A stretch of 64,000 bases of DNA from Sipunculus nudus (GCA_026874595.1 CM049320.1:42540714-42604713); one strand, 5' to 3'; numbered from the stretch's first letter, positions 10,593 to 25,997 are shown. Notes: generated by a model not told the origin, from the sequence alone. Numbers and translations are program-made.

Positions 10593-13500
10593 CGGTCCCA
10601 TTAGGAGATACGGTGATATGGACGATAAGCACGATGGCAAAGGACGGCTGAACTACTGCGCTTAACATACTTAGGTAATTTTAGATTGTTTATTATTTAC
10701 AGCATTTTATCATGAGCAACAGATATAAGCAAAGCCAGTTGTACAAACCGTATTAGCAGATCATACTGCGTTATACTGTTTAATCAGGGAATATTTGTAT
10801 TATTTCAAAAGAAATACTAAATACAGAACTGAAATTTCTTTTTTTTTATTTACTCCAAAGATATGGATATACATTTACGTAGAAGTCTGCGTACACATAA
10901 ATTTGCAAAAGAATTAGTACATCAGAATAAGTTCCCGACCCCCTCCCCCTCTCCCGCACCACCCGCAACACGTGGCCACAAACGGCCGCGGCAGCTTCTG
11001 TTCACAAAAGGACTATGTTATGCATTATTAATAACTTTCGCAAAGGCTATTTAACTTTGTCATATAAATATTACTCAATTTAACTGATTTCCTTAATATT
11101 CCGATAATAACATAACTTCATGGTTTCCCTTCAGGTATTTGCCGCGGACTTTGTGTAACAAGAAAAGAGCAAGAACAGTTATATTCGATTGAAAATATCT
11201 TGATAAAAACACAATGACACCCAGTCGTCCCCACTAATTGGTCTGTGAAGGAAGGGACTTTTCCGTTGTCTTTGTCAAAAATCGTATGATGATATCAAGG
11301 ATTAGTAGACTTGGAGTTCAGGTAATTTAGTATATGACGATTATTTCAAATTAGACCGGAAAAATAATGGTTTCATTTTTGCTAAGAACTAAATAGCATG
11401 CAAGGAAACATAACTTAGAAAAGATATATGAGATTTATTCCAAAATCAAACTGAAAAAAAACATGAAGAACGCTCAGCCATTGTTAGGCGTAACAGTCCG
11501 TCTTAATTTGCTTGAAAAAATTACCTTATTCGATTCCAATATCTTTGAAGATATAACATCCGAAATAGTCGCTATAAAAGGGTGTCAAGAGATGTTAATG
11601 TTGGGTGGGACAACCAGCGATTAAAGCGAATGAAATCTGATAAAATGTTCCTGATCAAGAAAGGTGTTCTTTCAAAGCGGAATAGATCATAGCAAAAATT
11701 AGGATTTTCCACTAGAGAAGTGTGGCTTACAATGTTGTGGCGATTTAACATGCGCAATAAAAAGTCAAAACCCATCATTTATCGAAAGCACGTGTGACGC
11801 CATATTCTTTACAATTCGGCACAAAACACATATACAATTTTCATGTCATTTGTGGTGGTCTTTTTTCGTTGTCCGTCAGTGTGACAGTTATAAGTCTATC
11901 ACACATTGTTTATGATCATATAATTTACATTCCATAAAAAATGTTACTATGTACAACATTAACACCTTAGAATTTTTAGACAGATACAAACATTGTAAAA
12001 AAGCAGTATTCCAACCAGTCCTGATATAAAAGTTTTATTTAAATCAGCTATCAGTTCTTCAGAAATGTCACTGACCTTTAGCTTGATTTCACTACAACAT
12101 ATCTGTTTGTCAGTAGAATGACGCACTGAAGCTCCGGTATTTATAAACATTCTTGTAACTGAAACATAGGTTTTCAAATACCTGCAGGTATGTTCTTTTG
12201 TTTTATTTTTGGTATAAAGAGAGTGGCGTGCTTTTGTTTTTTTTATGTTTGCGACAGTTTATCCGTTAATTTTATAATAACAAATAACAACCGTCTGAAG
12301 GCTTTAGTTAGAATATCATCTGTTTCTCACTTTATTGGAAAATTGTAATAATGCATATAACATATACCTTTCACTGGTTAACACACAGAAAGTTCACAGT
12401 TAATCAGCACGACCAGAAATGTGGTGAATTATGAGTATGAATGCCACACAGAGCTCAATCATTTTTTCATCAGTATTATTTATAATGGGTACCACAAGTT
12501 GGCTTTGTACTTTGATCATGGCCAGTTGTGTTACATATTACACATGTGCAAGGTTATCGACACAGCATATATCTGATGGACCACAAATGCGATTATTCAA
12601 AACATTATTACAGCAAATGTGCTAGTTTAATTGTTTTGAGTAAGTGCTTTTGTTAAAACTATGTACTTTAATAGACCAATCAACTTTTTTATGACACCCT
12701 TGTTTCCTACTTATAACATTTCCTCGGTAATGCCATTTACCTTTATTCCATTTAATTTATCTAGGTATGATGGAGCAACCTAAATCTCATTATGATGCGC
12801 CTTTATGTTTCCGTTTTAGACGGCCTAAATAAGTACAGCAATTAAGTGAGTTTCCCACCAGTAGGCACATGGATTATTCTCAAACATGAAACTGTCTATT
12901 ATGGATTCTTTTTCTGTTGCTGCTTTCGTCACTCAGCTCTCAGCTTTCTTGCTTTTATGACAGGTCGCGTCACTTACATTCACATTACGGCGGCGAAATC
13001 AAGATTTATATCCCAGACTAGTTTGATGTATCCTTCTGAAATTTTGCATGTGTATACATCTCACATAGTTCTTTATCATACACAAAATTGGTGGCGCCAC
13101 CTGCAACCATTTTGCACATCGTCCGTCTGTTTGTCTGCTTGGGACAAAATCACTCATATCTCGGCAGGGGTTTGACTTATCTTCCAAAAAATTTGCATGT
13201 ATATACATCTTGGACAGCTTTCTCGATTTTATGGCAGTAGGCGCCACCTACTTTCAGGTTCAAACTGCAGGCAACCGGGATTTTATCTCAGGACGTTTTG
13301 ACGTATCCTCCCGAAATTTTGCACGTTAATAGATCTCACATAGCTTTTTGTCATAGGAAAACAGGTGGCGCCACCTCGAACCATTTTTACACAGCGTCCG
13401 TCTGTTTGTCTGTCATGGGATAAAATCACTCAAATCTCAGCAGTTGTTTGACTTATTTGCCAAAAATTTTGCAATTGTTCACAACTTGGATAACTTTCTG

Positions 13501-14228
13501 GATTTTGTGGCAGGTGGCGCCACCTACATACACATTTCGGCTGTAGACATATTGCTATGTGTTGCTAATATGCAACACTCCTCTCTCTATTTCCCCTTGC
13601 CACTGAATTCATGCCTCACTTCACCAGTCCCACTCTGGTTTCGGCGGATACACGTAGTTGCTTGTGGACTACCCGTATTCTAGTTCTTATTATTATTTTG
13701 TTAGCTGGCTATAGATAGGCCAAAATAGCGTTTGGGATCTTCCGTCAGCTCTACTCAAATCGTTACTACCCAAACAGAACAAAATAACAGATACATACAG
13801 TCTCTCATGTCAGTGTGGGCAACACGTTGCTACATGTTTGGTGAAACCCTGATTACCGCTACTCTTGACCCTTATCAGTAAATAAAATCCAGCAATCTAG
13901 AAGGGGGAAATGCAACAGTTTAGTTTGCATAAATAAGGTGTATCATACTAATGTTCCGTAAAATGCACTTTCCAGGAAACCTAATACTCGTCCCTCTGTT
14001 TCCTTTGAACATTGATATACTGCAATCTGAAAGGGATTCATCCATTAGTTCAGTTTGCAAGAAACACCCTCACTCGTATTCATGTTCCGCAAAGATCACT
14101 TGTTTGAAGGGGCATTTGATATTTGTTGTTTGGGATACAGGGAAATGAAAGGGAAATGAACATAAACACACGGCAACATAGTGAGCATAAATTTTGTTTA
14201 TTGGTAAAAAAAAATACTCAGGAGCCAG

Positions 14229-14706
14229 CTAAGCTTCACATGTCTCGTCAACCACCACTTCATAAAGCTGAAAAGATAGAACAATTTATGCTTTTGCTTT
14301 TCATGTAACGTTTTCTTTTAGATAGACATATTCATACCGAAACGGGTCAAAGCTATGTATCACAGCAACCTGAAAATGAGATGTCTAACATGTCGTGAAC
14401 GTTTTGTGCTGTTTTATTCACTGCCGTTCATTGCGCATAATGTAAACATCTGTATATTATATGCTTAAATTTTTTAGCATATTTATCAATATGATTTGAA
14501 GGCATATGTTGCTAGTTAATGTGACTGTTAAAGCCATGTGCTAATATAAAATAGGGTGTTTGACTTACTGCATTCCAGGACTCCAACCACTCGCTCTTAC
14601 CAACTGCGCCCTTTCCTGTATACAAAAATAGTAAGAAGTTATAATTACCTGTAATATTTTGAAACATCGTGTGTGCAAGAGAAAATTGGTCTGCATTTTC
14701 CGTACA

Positions 14707-14751
<45 letters not shown>

Positions 14752-15635
14752 GCGGATTATTTTTCATTATATATCGTTACATAAGCATCTTGTAAATTGT
14801 ATCAGATTATGCACTAGTTTTCGCTCACCTTCGGGGTCAATGACTGTTTCCCAAAGGGCTGCTACATCCGCATCCTCGATTACATCAGGGTCTCCAAGAC
14901 CTAGAGTAGCGATAACATCAAAAGCAGCATCTCCTTCAGCCTCACACAGGCCGGTGGCCGTGGTGAACACAGGAACGAAAGTGGCCCTATCCACGGTGCC
15001 ATCTGAAATGAAAGTATATTTGTAATCAAAGGAAACGTTACACAAGCTTGTCAAAATCTTGATTCACGTGATGCATACAAGTCACTTGTGCTTAGTTTGG
15101 GAAGATGAAATTTTCTTAATGCTTTGGTGTAAGGGAAAGTGTTTGGGCTTCCCACATGGCACCCAGATTTATTAGTTTGGCACTCACTTTCATTCTTGGT
15201 ACCATTGATCAAACTCTCTAGTTCGCTTCTCTCCATCAGATTATTTCCATTCAGGTCAATCACACAGAAGCCATTGCATCCTGTCTCGTTGTTTCTGTTG
15301 TTTGTTGAGGCAGCACAATCATCACAGTTGAAAACACTATTGAATAAAGAATATAATACATTACATCACTACTCACAAAGGCATACCCATAGTTAGACCA
15401 AAATTGTTGTACTTTTTCGGGGAGCCATTGGAATAGGAATAATATTGAATAAGTAGTCAAGTAGAAATATTAGTTGCGTATCTGTAGCCATTTATGTATT
15501 AGGAATTTACCAAACCAGTATAGGAAAATGCCAAAAAATAGATCGCTTATAGCAAAAATAGAATGGTACATACTCCTGACAAAAGACAGGGCTCACAACA
15601 CACACAAGAAAAGCGACAATTACGGCAGACTTCAT
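14229..15635 (-). CDS. Secreted EF-hand protein, array copy G4
   Basis: Coding exons 15574-15635, 15188-15336, 14829-15002, 14569-14615, 14229-14267. The encoded protein is the same as G1 and G3. The copy, including introns, looks identical to G3 at an offset of 5619. The intronic (AT)18 run (14713-14748) also equals that of G3 (9094-9129). Confidence 0.88.
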
Positions 15636-16072
15636 GGTACACTGGTCCTGATTACGAGTAGCTTGTTTCTCCTACAAGCAAATCAAAATAAAGAGTTGTT
15701 ACATTTCCTTTTATGATTTTTCTCTGTGACAGACATAAAAATAGTACCTAGATATGAAAAAAAACTGACAGATATATAAATACTAACTAGATATGTTGAT
15801 GGATAAAGTTCTTACCTTATCAAACTGATGAGTAAAGTTTTTTTCGAAAATATTTTTCTAACACGATCGCTTTCATCAATATAATTTATATAGGTTTATA
15901 GGACTATATGCAATTCGAAAAAGTGTGTTATGACATCTAAGAATAAGTACTCATTTAATAAAATAGAGTAAAATCTGTCATATGGTTTTAATAAACTATA
16001 AATGACAAGTATTATAGTTGCCTCTTATACAGTAACGGCGGAATCGGTCCAATAGCCAGAGAGCATACTTAC

Positions 16073-16211
16073 TGTTGCTAATCTGCAAATAGAATTCCGA
16101 TGTGTGACTTTGACGACTCGGGTGCTATATATAGGCAGAACGCGGTAAATAGGATGAGCTAAGGGTGGGAACATCCAGATGAGACATCACGGATATGCGC
16201 ACGTGTTGTTC
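16073..16211 (-). promoter_or_regulatory. G4 promoter and non-coding exon 1
   Basis: TATA box at 16126-16133, CACGTG at 16200-16205, non-coding exon ending at 16073 before GTAAGT. Same layout as G1. Confidence 0.7.
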
Positions 16212-19200
16212 CGGTCCCATTAGGAGATACGGTGATATGGACGATAAGCACGATGGCAAAGGACGGCTGAACTACTGCGCTTAACATACTTAGGTAATTT
16301 TAGATTGTTTATTATTTACAGCATTTTATCATGAGCAACAGATATAAGCAAAGCCAGTTGTACAAACCGTATTAGCAGATCATACTGCGTTATACTGTTT
16401 AATCAGGGAATATTTGTATTATTTCAAAAGAAATACTAAATACAGAACTGAAATTTCTTTTTTTTTATTTACTCCAAAGATATGGATATACATTTACGTA
16501 GAAGTCTGCGTACACATAAATTTGCAAAAGAATTAGTACATCAGAATAAGTTCCCGACCCCCTCCCCCTCTCCCGCACCACCCGCAACACGTGGCCACAA
16601 ACGGCCGCGGCAGCTTCTGTTCACAAAAGGACTATGTTATGCATTATTAATAACTTTCGCAAAGGCTATTTAACTTTGTCATATAAATATTACTCAATTT
16701 AACTGATTTCCTTAATATTCCGATAATAACATAACTTCATGGTTTCCCTTCAGGTATTTGCCGCGGACTTTGTGTAACAAGAAAAGAGCAAGAACAGTTA
16801 TATTCGATTGAAAATATCTTGATAAAAACACAATGACACCCAGTCGTCCCCACTAATTGGTCTGTGAAGGAAGGGACTTTTCCGTTGTCTTTGTCAAAAA
16901 TCGTATGATGATATCAAGGATTAGTAGACTTGGAGTTCAGGTAATTTAGTATATGACGATTATTTCAAATTAGACCGGAAAAATAATGGTTTCATTTTTG
17001 CTAAGAACTAAATAGCATGCAAGGAAACATAACTTAGAAAAGATATATGAGATTTATTCCAAAATCAAACTGAAAAAAAACATGAAGAACGCTCAGCCAT
17101 TGTTAGGCGTAACAGTCCGTCTTAATTTGCTTGAAAAAATTACCTTATTCGATTCCAATATCTTTGAAGATATAACATCCGAAATAGTCGCTATAAAAGG
17201 GTGTCAAGAGATGTTAATGTTGGGTGGGACAACCAGCGATTAAAGCGAATGAAATCTGATAAAATGTTCCTGATCAAGAAAGGTGTTCTTTCAAAGCGGA
17301 ATAGATCATAGCAAAAATTAGGATTTTCCACTAGAGAAGTGTGGCTTACAATGTTGTGGCGATTTAACATGCGCAATAAAAAGTCAAAACCCATCATTTA
17401 TCGAAAGCACGTGTGACGCCATATTCTTTACAATTCGGCACAAAACACATATACAATTTTCATGTCATTTGTGGTGGTCTTTTTTCGTTGTCCGTCAGTG
17501 TGACAGTTATAAGTCTATCACACATTGTTTATGATCATATAATTTACATTCCATAAAAAATGTTACTATGTACAACATTAACACCTTAGAATTTTTAGAC
17601 AGATACAAACATTGTAAAAAAGCAGTATTCCAACCAGTCCTGATATAAAAGTTTTATTTAAATCAGCTATCAGTTCTTCAGAAATGTCACTGACCTTTAG
17701 CTTGATTTCACTACAACATATCTGTTTGTCAGTAGAATGACGCACTGAAGCTCCGGTATTTATAAACATTCTTGTAACTGAAACATAGGTTTTCAAATAC
17801 CTGCAGGTATGTTCTTTTGTTTTATTTTTGGTATAAAGAGAGTGGCGTGCTTTTGTTTTTTTTATGTTTGCGACAGTTTATCCGTTAATTTTATAATAAC
17901 AAATAACAACCGTCTGAAGGCTTTAGTTAGAATATCATCTGTTTCTCACTTTATTGGAAAATTGTAATAATGCATATAACATATACCTTTCACTGGTTAA
18001 CACACAGAAAGTTCACAGTTAATCAGCACGACCAGAAATGTGGTGAATTATGAGTATGAATGCCACACAGAGCTCAATCATTTTTTCATCAGTATTATTT
18101 ATAATGGGTACCACAAGTTGGCTTTGTACTTTGATCATGGCCAGTTGTGTTACATATTACACATGTGCAAGGTTATCGACACAGCATATATCTGATGGAC
18201 CACAAATGCGATTATTCAAAACATTATTACAGCAAATGTGCTAGTTTAATTGTTTTGAGTAAGTGCTTTTGTTAAAACTATGTACTTTAATAGACCAATC
18301 AACTTTTTTATGACACCCTTGTTTCCTACTTATAACATTTCCTCGGTAATGCCATTTACCTTTATTCCATTTAATTTATCTAGGTATGATGGAGCAACCT
18401 AAATCTCATTATGATGCGCCTTTATGTTTCCGTTTTAGACGGCCTAAATAAGTACAGCAATTAAGTGAGTTTCCCACCAGTAGGCACATGGATTATTCTC
18501 AAACATGAAACTGTCTATTATGGATTCTTTTTCTGTTGCTGCTTTCGTCACTCAGCTCTCAGCTTTCTTGCTTTTATGACAGGTCGCGTCACTTACATTC
18601 ACATTACGGCGGCGAAATCAAGATTTATATCCCAGACTAGTTTGATGTATCCTTCTGAAATTTTGCATGTGTATACATCTCACATAGTTCTTTATCATAC
18701 ACAAAATTGGTGGCGCCACCTGCAACCATTTTGCACATCGTCCGTCTGTTTGTCTGCTTGGGACAAAATCACTCATATCTCGGCAGGGGTTTGACTTATC
18801 TTCCAAAAAATTTGCATGTATATACATCTTGGACAGCTTTCTCGATTTTATGGCAGTAGGCGCCACCTACTTTCAGGTTCAAACTGCAGGCAACCGGGAT
18901 TTTATCTCAGGACGTTTTGACGTATCCTCCCGAAATTTTGCACGTTAATAGATCTCACATAGCTTTTTGTCATAGGAAAACAGGTGGCGCCACCTCGAAC
19001 CATTTTTACACAGCGTCCGTCTGTTTGTCTGTCATGGGATAAAATCACTCAAATCTCAGCAGTTGTTTGACTTATTTGCCAAAAATTTTGCAATTGTTCA
19101 CAACTTGGATAACTTTCTGGATTTTGTGGCAGGTGGCGCCACCTACATACACATTTCGGCTGTAGACATATTGCTATGTGTTGCTAATATGCAACACTCC

Positions 19201-19847
19201 TCTCTCTATTTCCCCTTGCCACTGAATTCATGCCTCACTTCACCAGTCCCACTCTGGTTTCGGCGGATACACGTAGTTGCTTGTGGACTACCCGTATTCT
19301 AGTTCTTATTATTATTTTGTTAGCTGGCTATAGATAGGCCAAAATAGCGTTTGGGATCTTCCGTCAGCTCTACTCAAATCGTTACTACCCAAACAGAACA
19401 AAATAACAGATACATACAGTCTCTCATGTCAGTGTGGGCAACACGTTGCTACATGTTTGGTGAAACCCTGATTACCGCTACTCTTGACCCTTATCAGTAA
19501 ATAAAATCCAGCAATCTAGAAGGGGGAAATGCAACAGTTTAGTTTGCATAAATAAGGTGTATCATACTAATGTTCCGTAAAATGCACTTTCCAGGAAACC
19601 TAATACTCGTCCCTCTGTTTCCTTTGAACATTGATATACTGCAATCTGAAAGGGATTCATCCATTAGTTCAGTTTGCAAGAAACACCCTCACTCGTATTC
19701 ATGTTCCGCAAAGATCACTTGTTTGAAGGGGCATTTGATATTTGTTGTTTGGGATACAGGGAAATGAAAGGGAAATGAACATAAACACACGGCAACATAG
19801 TGAGCATAAATTTTGTTTATTGGTAAAAAAAAATACTCAGGAGCCAG

Positions 19848-20323
19848 CTAAGCTTCACATGTCTCGTCAACCACCACTTCATAAAGCTGAAAAGATAGAA
19901 CAATTATGCTTTTGCTTTTCATGTAACGTTTTCTTTTAGATAGACATATTCATACCGAAACGGGTCAAAGCTATGTATCACAGCAACCTGAAAATGAGAT
20001 GTCTAACATGTCGTTAACGTTTTGTGCTGTTTTATTCACTGCCGTTCATTACGCATAATGTAACCATCTGTATATTATATGGTTAAATTTTTTAGCATAT
20101 TTATCAATATGATTTGAAGGCATATGTTGCTAGTTAATGTGACTGTTAAAGCCATGTGCTAATATAAAATAGGGTGTTTGACTTACTGCATTCCAGGACT
20201 CCAACCACTCGCTCTTACCAACTGCGCCCTTTCCTGTATACAAAAATAGTAAGAAGGTATAATTACCTGTAATATTTTGAAACATCGTGTGTGCAAGAGA
20301 AAATTGGTCTGCATTTTCGTACA

Positions 20324-20366
<43 letters not shown>

Positions 20367-21250
20367 GCGGATTATTTTTCATTATATATCGTTACATAAG
20401 CATCTTGTAAATTGTATCAGATTATGCACTAGTTTTCGCTCACCTTCGGGGTCAATGACTGTTTCCCAAAGGGCTGCTACATCCGCATCCTCGATTACAT
20501 CAGGGTCTCCAAGACCTAGAGTAGCGATAACATCAAAAGCAGCATCTCCTTCAGCCTCACACAGGCCGGTGGCCGTGGTGAACACAGGAACGAAAGTGGC
20601 CCTATCCACGGTGCCATCTGAAATGAAAGTATATTTGTCAACAAAGGAAACGTTACACAAGCTTGTCAAAATCTTGATTCACGTGATGCATACAAGTCAC
20701 TTGTGCTTAGTTTGGGAAGATGAAATTTTCTTAATGCTTTGGTGTAAGGGAAAGTGTTCGGGCTTCCCACATGGCACCCAGATTTATTAGTTTGGCACTC
20801 ACTTTCATTCTTGGTACCATTGATCAAACTCTCTAGTTCGCTTCTCTCCATCAGATTATTTCCATTCAGGTCAATCACACAGAAGCCATTGCATCCTGTC
20901 TCGTTGTTTCTGTTGTTTGTTGAGGCAGCACAATCATCACAGTTGAAAACACTATTGAATAAAGAATATAATACATTACATCACTACTCACAAAGGCATA
21001 CCCATAGTTAGACCAAAATTGTTGTACTTTTTCGGGGAGCCATTGGAATAGGAATAATATTGAATAAGTAGTCAAGTAGAAATATTAGTTGCGTATCTGT
21101 AGCCATTTATGTATTAAGAATTTACCAAACCAGTATAGGAAAATGCCAAAAAATAGATCGCTTATTGCAAAAATAGAATGGTACATACTCCTGACAAAAG
21201 ACAGGGCTCACAACACACACAAGAAAAGCGACAATTACGGCAGACTTCAT
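19848..21250 (-). CDS. Secreted EF-hand protein, array copy G5
   Basis: Coding exons 21189-21250, 20803-20951, 20444-20617, 20187-20233, 19848-19886. The encoded protein is the same as G1. AATAAA at 19816-19821. Differences from G3/G4 lie in introns and flanks, for example a one-base deletion near 19900 just upstream of the last exon and an (AT)17 run at 20330-20363. Confidence 0.88.
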
Positions 21251-21687
21251 GGTACACTGGTCCTGATTACGAGTAGCTTGTTTCTCCTACAAGCAAATCA
21301 AAATAAAGAGTTGTTACATTTCCTTTTATGATTTTTCTCTGTGACAGACATAAAAATAGTACCTAGATATGAAAAAAAACTGACAGATATATAAATACTA
21401 ACTAGATATGTTGATGGATAAAGTTCTTACCTTATCAAACTGATGAGTAAAGTTTTTTTCGAAAATATTTTTCTAACACGATCGCTTTCATCAATATAAT
21501 TTATATAGGTTTATAGGACTATATGCAATTCGAAAAAGTGTGTTATGACATCTAAGAATTAGTACTCATTTAATAAAATAGAGTAAAATTTGTCATATGG
21601 TTTTAATAAACTATAAATGACAAGTATTATAGTTGCCTCTTATACAGTAACGGCGGAATCGGTCCAATAGCCAGAGAGCATACTTAC

Positions 21688-21826
21688 TGTTGCTAATCTG
21701 CAAATAGAATTCCGATGTGTGACTTTGACGACTCGGGTGCTATATATAGGCAGAACGCGGTAAATAGGATGAGCTAAGGGTGGGAACATCCAGATGAGAC
21801 ATCACGGATATGCGCACGTGTTGTTC
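21688..21826 (-). promoter_or_regulatory. G5 promoter and non-coding exon 1
   Basis: TATA box at 21741-21748, CACGTG at 21815-21820, non-coding exon ending at 21688 before GTAAGT. Confidence 0.7.
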
Positions 21827-24800
21827 CGGTCCCATTAGGAGATACGGTGATATGGACGATAAGCACGATGGCAAAGGACGGCTGAACTACTGCGCTTAAC
21901 ATACTTAGGTAATTTTAGATTGTTTATTATTTACAGCATTTTATCATGAGCAACAGATATAAGCAAAGCCAGTTGTACAAACCGTATTAGCAGATCATAC
22001 TGCGTTATACTGTTTAATCAGGGAATATTTGTATTATTTCAAAAGAAATACTAAATACAGAACTGAAATTTCTTTTTTTTTTATTTACTCCAAAGATATG
22101 GATATACATTTACGTAGAAGTCTGCGTACACATAAATTTGCAAAAGAATTAGTACATCAGAATAAGTTCCCGACCCCCTCCCCCTCTCCCGCACCACCCG
22201 CAACACGTGGCCACAAACGGCCGCGGCAGCTTCTGTTCACAAAAGGACTATGTTATGCATTATTAATAACTTTCGCAAAGGCTATTTAACTTTGTCATAT
22301 AAATATTACTCAATTTAACTGATTTCCTTAACATTCCGATAATAACATGACTTCATGGTTTCCCTTCAGGTATTTGCCGCGGACTTTGTGTAACAAGAAA
22401 AGAGCAAGAACAGTTATATTCGATTGAAAATATCTTGATAAAAACACAATGACACCCCGTCGTCCCCACTAATTGGTCTGTGAAGGAAGGGACTTTTCCG
22501 TTGTCTTTGTCAAAAATCGTATGATGATATCAAGGATTAGTAGACTTGGAGTTCAGGTAATTTAGTATATGACGATTATTTCAAATTAGACCGGAAAAAT
22601 AATGGTTTCATTTTTGCTAAGAACTAAATAGCATGCAAGGAAACATAACTTAGAAAAGATATATGAGATTTATTCCAAAATCAAACTGAAAAAAACATGA
22701 AGAACGCTCAGCCATTGTTAGGCGTAACAGTCCGTCTTAATTTGCTTGAAAAAATTACCTTATTCGATTCCAATATCTTTGAAGATATAACATCCGAAAT
22801 AGTCGCTATAAAAGGGTGTCAAGAGATGTTAATGTTGGGTGGGACAACCAGCGGTTAAAGCGAATGAAATCTGATAAAATGTTCCTGATCAAGAAAGGTG
22901 TTCTTTCAAAGCGGAATAGATCATAGCAAAAATTAGGATTTTCCACTAGAGAAGTGTGGCTTACAATGTTGTGGCGATTTAACATGCGCAATAAAAAGTC
23001 AAAACCCATCATTTATCGAAAGCACGTGTGACGCCATATTCTTTACAATTCGGCACAAAACACATATACAATTTTCATGTCATTTGTGGTGGTCTTTTTT
23101 CGTTGTCCGTCAGTGTGACAGTTATAAGTCTATCTCACATTGTTTATGATCATATAATTTACATTCCATAAAAAATGTTACTATGTACAACATTAACACC
23201 TTAGAATTTTTAGACAGATACAAACATTGTAAAAAAGCAGTATTCCAACCAGTCCTGATATAAAAGTTTTATTTAAATCAGCTATCAGTTCTTCAGAAAT
23301 GTCACTGACCTTTTGCTTGATTTCACTACAACATATCTGTTTGTCAGTAGAATGACGCACTGAAGCTCCGGTATTTATAAACATTCTTGTAACTGAAACA
23401 TAGGTTTTCAAATACCTGCAGGTATGTTCTTTTGTTTTATTTTTGGTATAAAGAGAGTGGCGTGCTTTTGTTTTTTTTTATGTTTGCGACAGTTTATCCG
23501 TTAATTTTATAATAACAAATAACAACCGTCTGAAGGCTTTAGTTAGAATATCATCTGTTTCTCACTTTATTGGAAAATTGTAATAATGCATATAACATAT
23601 ACCTTTCACTGGTTAACACACAGAAAGTTCACAGTTAATCAGCACGACCAGAAATGTGGTGAATTATGAGTATGAATGCCACACAGAGCTCAATCATTTT
23701 TTCATCAGTATTATTTATAATGGGTACCACAAGTTGGCTTTGTACTTTGATCATGGCCAGTTGTGTTACATATTACACATGTGCAAGGTTATCGACACAG
23801 CATATATCTGATGGACCACAAATGCGATTATTCAAAACATTATTACAGCAAATGTGCTAGTTTAATTGTTTTGAGTAAGTGGTTTTGTTAAAACTATGTA
23901 CTTTAATAGACCAATCAACTTTTTTATGACACCCTTGTTTCCTACTTATAACATTTCCTCGGTAATGCCATTTACCTTTATTCCATTTAATTTACCTAGG
24001 TATGATGGAGCAACCTAAATCTCATTATGATGCGCCTTTATGTTTCCGTTTTAGACGGCCTAAATAAGTACAGCAATTAAGTGAGTTTCCCACCAGTAGG
24101 CACATGGATTATTCTCAAACATGAAACTGTCTATTATGGATTCTTTTTCTGTTGCTGCTTTCGTCACTCAGCTCTCAGCTTTCTTGCTTTTATGACAGGT
24201 CGCGTCACTTACATTCACATTACGGCGGCGAAATCAAGATTTATATCCCAGGACTAGTTTGATGTATCCTTCTGAAATTTTGCATGTGTATACATCTCAC
24301 ATAGTTCTTTATCATACACAAAATTGGTGGCGCCACCTGCAACCATTTTGCACATCGTCCGTCTGTTTGTCTGCTTGGGACAAAATCACTCATATCTCGG
24401 CAGGGGTTTGACTTATCTTCCAAAAAATTTGCATGTATATACATCTTGGACAGCTTTCTCGATTTTATGGCAGTAGGCGCCACCTACTTTCAGGTTCAAA
24501 CTGCAGGCAACCGGGATTTTATCTCAGGACGTTTTGACGTATCCTCCCGAAATTTTGCACGTTAATAGATCTCACATAGCTTTTTGTCATAGGAAAACAG
24601 GTGGCGCCACCTCGAACCATTTTTACACAGCGTCCGTCTGTTTGTCTGTCATGGGATAAAATCACTCAAATCTCAGCAGTTGTTTGACTTATTTGCCAAA
24701 AATTTTGCAATGGTTCACAACTTGGATAACTTTCTGGATTTTGTGGCAGGTGGCGCCACCTACATACACATTTCGGCTGTAGACATATTGCTATGTGTTG

Positions 24801-25464
24801 CTAATATGCAACACTCCTCTCTCTATTTCCCCTTGCCACTGAATTCATGCCTCACTTCACCAGTCCCACTCTGGTTTCGGTGGATACACGTAGTTGCTTG
24901 TGGACTACCCGTATTCTAGTTCTTATTATTATTTTGTTAGCTGGCTATAGATAGGCCAAAATAGCGTTTGGGATCTTCCGTCAGCTCTACTCAAATCGTT
25001 ACTACCCAAACAGAACAAAATAACAGATACATACAGTCTCTCATGTCAGTGTGGGCAACACGTTGCTACATGTTTGGTGAAACCCTGATTACCGCTACTC
25101 TTGACCCTTATCAGTAAATAAAATCCAGCAATCTAGAAGGGGGAAATGCAACAGTTTAGTTTGCATAAATAAGGTGTATCATACTAATGTTCCGTAAAAT
25201 GCACTTTCCAGGAAACCTAATACTCGTCCCTCTGTTTCCTTTGAACATTGATATACTGCAATCTGAAAGGGATTCATCCATTAGTTCAGTTTGCAAGAAA
25301 CACCCTCACTCGTATTCATGTTCCGCAAAGATCACTTGTTTGAAGGGGCATTTGATATTTGTTGTTTGGGATACAGGGAAATGAAAGGGAAATGAACATA
25401 AACACACGGCAACATAGTGAGCATAAATTTTGTTTATTGGTAAAAAAAAATACTCAGGAGCCAG

Positions 25465-25940
25465 CTAAGCTTCACATGTCTCGTCAACCACCACTTCATA
25501 AAGCTGAAAAGATAGAACAATTATGCTTTTGCTTTTCATGTAACGTTTTCTTTTAGATAGACATATTCATACCGAAACGGGTCAAAGCTATGTATCACAG
25601 CAACCTGAAAATGAGATGTCTAACATGTCGTTAACGTTTTGTGCTGTTTTATTCACTGCCGTTCATTACGCATAATGTAACCATCTGTATATTATATGGT
25701 TAAATTTTTTAGCATATTTATCAATATGATTTGAAGGCATATGTTGCTAGTTAATGTGACTGTTAAAGCCATGTGCTAATATAAAATAGGGTGTTTGACT
25801 TACTGCATTCCAGGACTCCAACCACTCGCTCTTACCAACTGCGCCCTTTCCTGTATACAAAAATAGTAAGAAGGTATAATTACCTGTAATATTTTGAAAC
25901 ATCGTGTGTGCAAGAGAAAATTGGTCTGCATTTCCGTACA

Positions 25941-25997
<57 letters not shown>

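Larger units (their letters stand above)
8245..13863. repeat. Tandem unit U3, 5619 bp
   Basis: Complete unit. The spacer 10593-11330 is AT-rich without a supported gene. The plus-strand EF-hand relic is at 11334-11500, the conserved minus-strand open stretch at 11959-12177, the LINE scar near 12870-12950 and satellite at 12960-13680. It matches U4 at every position compared and with a constant offset of 5619. Confidence 0.9.
13864..19482. repeat. Tandem unit U4, 5619 bp
   Basis: Complete unit. AT-rich spacer 16212-16950, EF-hand relic 16953-17120, conserved minus-strand open stretch 17578-17796, LINE scar near 18490-18570, satellite 18580-19300. I found no difference from U3 in the stretches compared. 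Confidence 0.9.
19483..25099. repeat. Tandem unit U5, 5617 bp
   Basis: Complete unit. AT-rich spacer 21827-22565, EF-hand relic from about 22568, conserved minus-strand open stretch 23193-23411, LINE scar near 24105-24190, satellite 24200-24920. Same layout as U3/U4, with scattered substitutions. Confidence 0.88.
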
